From the NCBI GenBank assembly GCA_012845835.1, contig JABAKD010000027.1, positions 5,759,465-5,823,464 of the forward strand: 64,000 nt of DNA, given 5' to 3'. Positions 57,591 through 64,000 of the stretch are shown here, in pieces. The position numbers and the translations under genes were made by a program. This DNA is from Undaria pinnatifida (lineage: Eukaryota > Sar > Phaeophyceae > Laminariales > Alariaceae). Numbering within the stretch: the stretch's first letter is position 1; every line of letters starts with the position of its first letter. The notes below the pieces were generated by a model. That model was given only the letters and a program-made list of their open reading frames with translations. It ran no database searches and was not told where the DNA came from.

Positions 57591-57639
57591 GTGCGCACCT
57601 CTCAGTGTGATAATATGTATTTCCCCTTGAAGGATTCAT

Positions 57640-58230
57640 AGTTCCGCGCACAGATTGAGTTGTCCCCCCCCCTCCACCCGCTCCCTCTTGTTCAAATGCC
57701 CCACCTAAACTCAAAATCTACCAGGGTAATAAACAATACCAGGCAGTTGATATCACCTCTTTGCCTTTCTAGCCATCCATGCCGTAGCTCCAATTCATAC
57801 CCCCCCCCCCCCGTCCACCACCCGTCTACCACCCACACCATCGCCTAGACCTAGCACCCCGCCTATAGCAAGCTCTTAACTGATATACATCTATGCGACC
57901 TTAAGCTGTTGGAAACCCCCCTCCCCCCCCTTCGAACACTCCGCCTTCTCCCCACTGGTTGTACGACTTACAGGATATACATAATAAACTGGTGCATTCC
58001 TTCCACAGCCGTCAGATTTGTCCCCTCAATTGATTTATAGTTTCCGCGCACAGATTGAGCCCCCCCCCCCCCTCCGCTCCCTATTGTTCAAACCCAGACC
58101 CCCACGCCCTTAAAAGCTATCCCCTTACCGGTTGTATGACTTGCAGGATACCCTTGATAAACTGATGCAATTCCTTTTCACGGCCGCCTTAGATTTTGTC
58201 CCCCTCAAAAACGGATTTTTTAGTTTCCGC
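57640..58230 (+). repeat. diverged tandem repeats with C tracts
   Basis: AGTTTCCGCGCACAGATTGA occurs near 57641, 58031 and 58219, followed in two cases by C runs and CTCCCT-TTGTTCAAA. CCGGTTGTATGACTTGCAGGAT with TGATAAACTG-TGCA occurs near 57955 and 58125. No exon is visible. Confidence 0.65.
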
Positions 58231-58261
58231 GCACAGACTGATTAACATCACCCTGTTGACC

Positions 58262-58420
58262 CTGGTACAAGCTACACTGTAGTTCCAAGGGGAATCGCCG
58301 ACCTTTATCCTTGATGAGGACACACAACACCCGTAATACGCGCGATCGGAGTATCACACACGGCTTGCAAATATGAGTTTCGACAAAATCTTCGATCTCA
58401 CAGCTGGAGTGTACTTTTAT
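58262..58420 (-). repeat. GCTGTGAGATCGA repeat, inverted copy
   Basis: On the minus strand: CAGCTGTGAGATCGAAGATT, TTGTCGAAACTCATATTTGC, GTGTGTGATACTCCGATCGC. It matches 42712-42865. Confidence 0.6.
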
Positions 58421-58440
58421 TTTTATAATGTATATATACA

Positions 58441-58714
58441 AGGGGCTTCGCCGGCGGCCTGGAAGGCCGCCGGTCGCAGGCTTGCGTAAACATGCACAAC
58501 ATTTTAGCGATGGTGTCGTGAAGGATGGAGATGAGACATTATGCCAAGAATTTGATGTGTATGTATTTTTATGCAATCAATCGAGAAAAATACGGTATCA
58601 TCGGTATTATATTTAATAGTTAGTCCAGGCGTAGGGAAAAGGGGTACAAAACTGAAAAACAATAAACCTAGGGGCTTCGCCGGCGGCCTGGACGGCCGCC
58701 AGTCGCAGACTCGC
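58441..58714. repeat. two GC-rich hairpin elements with GGGGCTTCGCCGGCGG
   Basis: GGGGCTTCGCCGGCGGCCTG, GAAGGCCGCCGGTCGCAGGC (58441-58486) and GGGGCTTCGCCGGCGGCCTG, GACGGCCGCCAGTCGCAGAC (58671-58712). Each folds into a CGGCGGCC/GGCCGCCG stem with a 4-6 nt loop. They are inverted relative to the hairpins at 52466 and 62226. The 230 bp between them is AT-rich. Confidence 0.7.
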
Positions 58715-58816
58715 GTTATGCCCATGAGAGTAGAGGAGGATCAGGCTCAGGCCCAATATCACGAGATTGAGAGCGTGTGCTCCGCACTCCACGCGGAGAT
58801 GTGTGATGATTTCCTT
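58709..58816 (+). other. possible small exon, unassigned
   Basis: After GTCGCAG the frame reads TRVMPMRVEEDQAQAQYHEI and CSALHAEMCDDFL up to GTGTTG. It would be in phase with ligase exon 34, but the acceptor lies inside a repeated hairpin and the peptide does not resemble the family. I list it only as a candidate. Confidence 0.2.
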
Positions 58817-59403
58817 GTGTTGCTTTTCTTAACAACAGTCAGCTGGTGAGCAATAGTGGAGTTCTCCAAGCACGAAAAAACTGCGACATCATCGGCACAC
58901 GCACTCCGGACACCCCTTTATACCGGCATACATTGGCTTCCCTGCTCTCCACACAGAGCGTTCTCGAAAATAAAAACCAGCGTACTAAGATAGAAATATA
59001 TACCTAGACCTCGCCCCCCTCGGACGTCTCGCTCGGCATATCCTCCCCCCTTTCAGCCCTTCTCAGCCCGTAATTGCCGAAAAGAAAATTAGTTGCTGGG
59101 AAAAAGAACCGTCCCGAAGTTCCTTGCCTTCCTTGCTTTCCCCAGTCTCATTCTTACTTACTTTTTAGCTCTCATTCTCTGATCTTTACTGCTTGCTCTC
59201 TGATATTTTTATTTTGCTTTTTCAGCAACTTCTTTTTTGTACTTTTACTTTTGAAGTTGGCCAATTGCTGGCTATTGAGAGGGAATTGCCGTTGACGGCT
59301 GCAAACAATTTGAATTTGAAATTTGCGGGATTGGCAATAACAATTTGAAGTTGAAATTTGCGAAGCGGACCAAGGCTAGTGCGGGAGGAGGCTCCGCCAA
59401 CAG

Positions 59404-59739
59404 TTAGTGGGGGTGGTGGAGGTTCAGGATCAGGCGTGTGGAAGCTGGTCGGGCAAGAACGGGACTCAGCTTCTTCTGGCAATCCTGATTGGCCGTGCCC
59501 GAGCAAGGGTTGTGACGGCTTCCTCATCGCACGAAATAGGAGAAACAGGAGTTCCCAGTACGCTGTCTGCGACACCTGCAGGAGTGACGAGCCTTCCACG
59601 TGCCAAGCTTTTCATTACCTTAACAAGAAGCACTGGGGAAGCGGCGACAACCCTCGTGTGTGTGACTGGTGTGACGCGGACACCTGTGATTCACCTTCGA
59701 TCGGCGTCCCTAACGAAGGAGCTGAGAGCTTGACGAAAC
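59404..59739 (+). CDS. candidate exon of a Cys-rich protein, not recognised
   Basis: After a CAACAG acceptor the frame reads a Gly/Ser start, VWKLVGQERDSASSGNPDWP, CPSKGCDGFLIARN, QYAVCDTCRSDEPSTCQAF and RVCDWCDADTCDSPSIG. It ends at donor AAAC|GTGAGT in phase 1. The CxxxxC, CDTC and CDWC pairs suggest a small zinc-binding or disulphide-rich module, but no known family fits with certainty. It does not join in phase to the exon at 60785, so either an exon between them is missing or they belong to different genes. Confidence 0.4.
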
Positions 59740-59749
59740 GTGAGTTACA

Positions 59750-60330
59750 TTTCTGTTGTTGTGCTGTGATTTCTTTTTCATGCGTACAAACACACTTTTG
59801 CATGTACGAGTATGATACGTGTACGGGGCAGTCCCGTCATCGCGGTGTAAGCGGGAATTGTATAAGTACTCAGGTCTACGAGTAGACCTATGCAGCGACG
59901 CTGTGTGATGCGATTTCTTTTTCATACGTACAGCCAAACACACCTACTTCATGTATGTACGACTACGAGTACGGGGCAGTCCCGTCATCGGGGTAAGCGG
60001 GGGTTGGACAAGTGGTCCATGCAGTGACGCTTTGTGCTGTGATATAAACACACGTTTTGGATGTACGACTACGACTACGTGGTATCTATACATGTAAGAC
60101 GCAATGAAAACGGGCAAGTCTCATCACGGGGGTCAGCCAGGGTTGTAAAAATGGTCCATGCAGTGATAAATAACACAACAGCATGATACCTCAGCACCAG
60201 TCGCAGTACACACTGGAGGTTGATATATAGCAGTAAACAGAAGCTGAAGTTAACCTGGGTGATGCTGGAGAGCAGTCCCGTGATTGGGGTTAGCGAGTTG
60301 TTCATGTAGTGACGCGGTGTACTACTACTG
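59750..60330 (+). repeat. tandem repeat, about 130-150 bp units
   Basis: Units near 59757, 59905, 60025 and 60265 share GTGCTGTGATTTCTTTTTCA, CGTAC-ACACAC, TGTACGACTACGA, GGGGCAGTCCCGTCATCG, GGTAAGCGGG and TCCATGCAGTGACGC. The last unit is partial. Non-coding. Confidence 0.8.
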
Positions 60331-60784
60331 TTACTCATTTTTCATACAACCACATGAACTCTTTGTATTAACGAGTACAAGTAGGGTGCGCAACCTCTTC
60401 AGGAATCGCAGTACACGTCGGTCGTAATAGTGTTGATAGCAGCAGTAATAGAGTAGTACCGAACAATATATACAGCAGGTACTGTCTCTTACCCTTCGTT
60501 GTCGGTATTCCGCCGGTAGGCCTTATATAGCAGTATACCGGGGCTTACGCTTACCAGTTGCGACTGTGAATCCCGTTCGTTCCTGTCCCAGTGGTGGTTT
60601 CATAGGTGTTAGCAACGTTGTGGTACCAGGCAGGGCTTTGCCCATAAACGACCGCTTTCATTACAACAGTGTTAAATTGTACGACTTCCTTTCCAACTTT
60701 GGAAATCGACGACAGCTACGTGGCCTTACTATTTTGAACATTCACTGAACGCAAGGTATTCCCATCCGTTGTTGTCGTTTGCAG

Positions 60785-60952
60785 AAGCCCTGCGAAGCAG
60801 CCGCCGAGGGCCGCCAAGTCGGCGAGGACATAAACACGAAGTGCACCGGCGACATCAAGGTCGGTGACCTCCTGAAGAAGGCAGGCGACCACTTGCTCGA
60901 TATACATCCCGCATTCCATTCCCACGGTGCCACGAGGGCGTTCGACATCGAG
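60785..60952 (+). CDS. exon of unknown small protein
   Basis: KPCEAAAEGRQVGEDINTKC, TGDIKVGDLLKKAGDHLLDI, HPAFHSHGATRAFDIE. Acceptor TTTGCAG after a T/G-rich tract, donor GTACGT, 56 codons, phase 0 both sides. It joins in phase to 61602-61706. Codon composition is balanced and the sequence looks like a real protein, but I do not recognise it. Its upstream exon was not found. Confidence 0.6.
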
Positions 60953-61184
60953 GTACGTTCTACTCTTATCTTGCGTCCTGTGTGTCACGAGTCGAGACAT
61001 CCATGTCTCTTGCTCAAGACTAGGGGATGGCGTGCGGATATAGTCAAGTGCGGCTCTTTTTCCAAGTACCAAGAGCAAGTACAACAATACCACAACAATT
61101 ACTAACAGCGAAAGGAGCTCCAATAATTTGGATGGTTACGACGTCTGCTGGAGAGAAGTACGAATACTTTTTTACACATACTTA

Positions 61185-61545
61185 TGTTATAAGGCTTAGT
61201 TTGGGTAAGCTATTGGTTAACTTGTGCAAGTGGTCAAACGGACTAATACCCCACTAAAAATAATACCTTAACAAATGGCGTCGTCGACAGACCATGGGTT
61301 TTTGGGTCGTGGGTTCGATCCCCACATCCACCATAATAAACTTTTTCAGATTTTCCCATGGCGAACTTGAAAAATACTCTCCCCGGTTTACCCAGGAAAT
61401 GAAACGGCTTGGATAAATGACAGGTCCGCCCGTATATCCGACCGACCTTCTATCCCGCCGTTTAAGGGGGGGAGAGTGTTATAAGGCTTAGTTTGGGTAA
61501 GCTATTGGTTAACCTGTGCAAGTGGTCAAACGGACTAATACCCCA
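61185..61545 (+). mobile_element. TRIM-like element with 69-bp terminal direct repeats and tRNA-like core
   Basis: Identical ends but for one base: TGTTATAAGGCTTAGTTTGG...GACTAATACCCCA at 61185-61253 and 61477-61545. A purine tract AAGGGGGGGAGAG lies directly before the right repeat, as expected of an LTR element. Inside, GTGGG-TTCGATC-CCCAC plus ATCCACCA (61309-61333) is a perfect tRNA T arm with acceptor 3' strand. The LTR itself holds the A-box-like TGGTCAAACGG (61231-61241). No coding capacity and no clear target-site duplication. It lies in the intron 60953-61601. Confidence 0.75.
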
Positions 61546-61601
61546 CTAATTCCTTGACACTTATCGACGTTCTCCCGCCCTGCTTCAACGTTTGTGGACA
61601 G

Positions 61602-61706
61602 ATCCACAAGACCATCGACAAAAAACAAGAGTGCAAGGTGCTGGGTACCTCCGCTGAGGAGGAAGAGTCCAAGCAAGCCTGCATGCTCCTTCGGAAGCAA
61701 TGTTGA
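61602..61706 (+). CDS. terminal exon of unknown small protein
   Basis: IHKTIDKKQECKVLGTSAEE and SKQACMLLRKQC, then TGA at 61704-61706. The acceptor GTGGACAG follows a pyrimidine-rich TTCTCCCGCCCTGCTTC stretch and keeps phase 0 with the exon at 60785. Together they give 90 C-terminal residues with four Cys. No family recognised. Confidence 0.55.
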   Translation: MHKTIDKKQECKVLGTSAEEEESKQACMLLRKQC

Positions 61707-61749
61707 CAGCACGTTCTTTATAGAACGTTAAGTTGTGGTTTATTATACC

Positions 61750-63180
61750 AGCATCGTTTTTTGAGAACTATGCCTAAATGCGTGCTCTTCGTCTTTCAGG
61801 AATACAAATAAATGTACTTCACATGTTTGCGGTGTGTGCGTTCAAGTTCCTGCTTCCAGCATGTTTTTTTTGGCACTGCGCTCCTTTACATCTTATTAAG
61901 TTGTAGTTTTTCTGTCTATATCCTTGGCAAGCGCGTGCCTGGTGTTTATGTACTGCGATAATTATTGATGATCGACTTAAGAGAGAGAGCTTAATAAGTG
62001 TACAGGACCTAGGTGCTACCTGAGAGGTGGAAGGATATGCCAAGCAAGTCCTCCGACGTGCCCATCATGGATTGGGCGAATGGATGATAATAACAAACTC
62101 ATAATCATAATCGTCTCTATCCTGTACCGTTGTACTATATATGGACCTCTTGGCATTTTCAAGTCGCCAGTTGCGCCATTTGTGCTTCTTTTCCGCCTTT
62201 CTACTGAATGTCTATTCCTCCTTCCGCAAGCGTAGCGGGCGGCGCCCAGCCGCCCGCGAGCGAAGCCCTTGTACATACATACATGTGTGCTCGAAGCTTG
62301 GTCGCAAACCTGACACCTACATTGATCGTGTATGATATGCTGCCGTGCGAGAGGTGCGACGGCACCTCCTACGGCTCACCTTCGAGAGAGGCGCCCAACT
62401 CAACGAGAAGAAAATATACTAATAATATAGCTGCTGTGGCGTGATACACACGTGTGTGTATCTTGGACAAAAATGCTACACACCCGCAGATCCAACCCTC
62501 CACGAAGTATATGACTGCTCACATCCCGTGATAGGTTCTACTTTTGTGTGTAGTGGATCATGATACATACGCATGATATCTTCATTTCATACCCAACGCG
62601 CGTACGCTGCTGCTGTATTTGCGTGCCTCCTTCTTGGCAGAGGAAGAAAAGACTTGAAACAATTTCAAAAGAAAACGCTCATATCCCCGGTTGCAAACGC
62701 CGTTTTTTTATTTCGCAACCTTCAGTTGCTGATTGATCGAGAGCCGAGCCGAAAAGGAAAAGAGCTGGTGATCAATCTCTCGAACGCAAAGGATTTATTG
62801 ATCTTGCAACACGCAGGACAGCCATAAACTTGCCGAGCAGGATGCTGAACGCAATATAACCTGCCTGCAAATAGCTGCGGCCGTGTTTTTGGCCGGAAGG
62901 TTTGGCGGTTGTCGTACTTGTGGTTTGTTGACTACCTCGTGAAAACGGGAGAATGCTAGTGTTTTTTTTGCTGACTGCCGAAGCGTACATATGCAGCGGA
63001 AAGTGAAAAGGGGATCCAACTATAACTCTGGGAGTATGCGGCGACGCGATGACCCACAGCGTTAGCTCTGTAGAAAGGTGCCGTCGAAGCTGCTGCTGTA
63101 CATCTCGCGAGCAACGTGGTTGGGCCCTCGCGCGTGCCAGCGGCAGCGAATTGGCCGAGTTCATTGCCAAGCCACAAAGC
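61750..63180. other. intergenic sequence, no gene seen
   Basis: Only short overlapping frames. It contains one GC-rich hairpin (62226-62270) and otherwise nothing I can name. Confidence 0.5.
62226..62270. repeat. GC-rich hairpin element ending GAAGCCC, copy 4
   Basis: GCAAGCGTAGCGGGCGGC, GCCCA loop, GCCGCCCGCGAGCGAAGCCC. It has a perfect GCGGGCGGC/GCCGCCCGC stem and the same flank as the copy at 52466. Confidence 0.6.
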
Positions 63181-63189
63181 AGCAGCACT

Positions 63190-63540
63190 TGAAGTACGCA
63201 CGTGAAAAACCCAAAACCCAATCTAAAATCAAGTGTATAACGAACCGTCCCGTGAGTACGTACGTCAAAAGCGCAAAACCCGGTCTAAAATCAAGTGCTT
63301 AGCGAACCCCCGCTTGATCCTTGTGTGCTTGCTTGCGTGTATACGCAATCCACAGAAACCACCACCACCAGACTGCAACACCAGCAATCAAAAAAATGTT
63401 ATCCGCGGTCCCGGGTTTTTGCGCCTAGTGCGGTAGCCGGTAACCGTTAGCCGAGTGCAATCAAAGCCACACAATAGCAGTTTGCGTGAAAACGTCAAAA
63501 CCCGCACTACAACCAAGTTATAACGAACTCTCCCCCAGGA
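63190..63540 (+). repeat. three copies of an AAAACCC-TCTAAAATCAAGT repeat
   Basis: ACGTGAAAAACCCAAAACCC, CGTCAAAAGCGCAAAACCCG and GCGTGAAAACGTCAAAACCC, followed by (A/T)CTA-AATCAAGTG or ACCAAGTT and TA(A/G)CGAAC(C/T), at about 63200, 63257 and 63484. Between the last two are CCACCACCAC and AT-rich stretches. Confidence 0.7.
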
Positions 63541-63559
63541 AGAGAATCCCGACAATTTA

Positions 63560-64000
63560 ACGCCTTGAACAATATTCCCAAGTATGGATTCGGAGCTCCT
63601 TCGACTGCGTCTGTACGACTGGTGTATATTTGCGCCTCTGCATGCGTAACTCCGTAGGGAGGCCCGGTCATAGCTACTCCTTTACGTGTTGTACGATAGC
63701 TGAGACTGTGCATACCTATGTGAGATGACATATATGTTATCATGCCATCTCCCATAGGTGCAAACTTATGTATAGCTCGGCAAAATGATCCATACCTGGT
63801 ACGTGTACCCGCTCTTGGTTCCTACCTGGTACGAGGTAGCAGTAGTTCTCTACCGATTCGGCTACGTCCACGCGACTACCGTACCTCTGCGCCTCTGCAT
63901 GCCTAGCCCCGTTGGAAGGCTCGATCACAGCTACTCATTTACGCGTTCTCTGCCAGCTGCTGCTGTGCGTAGTTATGTTTCGCTCGGCCAAACGATTCAT
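63560..64000 (+). repeat. diverged tandem repeat, about 250 bp period, reaching window end
   Basis: Both units contain CTGCGTCTGTACGACT or TACGTCCACGCGACTA, GCGCCTCTGCATGC, CGGTCATAGCTACTCCTTTACG or CGATCACAGCTACTCATTTACG, and AGTTATGTTTCGCTCGGCCAAACGAT or ACTTATGTATAGCTCGGCAAAATGAT. The second unit is cut by the window end. Confidence 0.75.

Noticed and set aside
1-64000. CRISPR arrays, bacterial operons, phage or virus genes, rRNA genes
   Set aside because: None of the tandem arrays has the regular repeat-spacer form with unique spacers; genes are spliced; no rRNA or viral signature sequence was recognised.

Overview
This is nuclear DNA from a eukaryote. It is dominated by one very large intron-rich gene on the + strand, set in repeat-dense sequence. 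Exons are GC-rich and carry long Ala, Gly and Gln runs. Introns are mostly 0.3-2 kb, with GTRAG-type donors and CAG/TAG acceptors, and interstitial TTAGGG-type telomere motifs occur. These traits fit a stramenopile, most likely a brown alga or close relative. That assignment is an inference, since no marker gene is present. I see no rRNA gene, complete tRNA gene, CRISPR array or bacterial operon.
 Layout: 1-19.3 kb has no gene I can support. It is a mosaic of tandem repeats, short terminal-inverted-repeat (TIR) elements, C-tailed SINE-like copies and decayed dispersed repeats. From 19.3 to 57.6 kb, 34 exons can be chained with consistent splice phase at all 33 junctions (9,111 nt, 3,037 codons). 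They encode the N-terminal and middle parts of a HUWE1/UPL1/Tom1-type giant E3 ubiquitin ligase: a DUF908-like region, a DUF913-like region, a UBA domain, then low-complexity linkers. The start exon and the catalytic HECT domain were not found here. From 58 to 61.7 kb there are tandem repeats and fragments of one or two small Cys-containing genes that I do not recognise. From 61.7 to 64 kb there are only repeats.
 The ligase introns hold most of the unusual structure. Six exons have extra, partial, decaying copies of one edge, including the splice site, lying tandem in the adjacent intron. A dead LINE (31.4-34.9 kb) sits in the intron before exon 13 and shares its 3' end, followed by a poly-C tail, with a SINE-like family found in at least five places. 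Two TIR families, a MITE family and pentanucleotide arrays nested inside TIR elements also lie in these introns. In the second gene region, a 361-bp element with 69-bp LTR-like ends contains tRNA-like Pol III box motifs.
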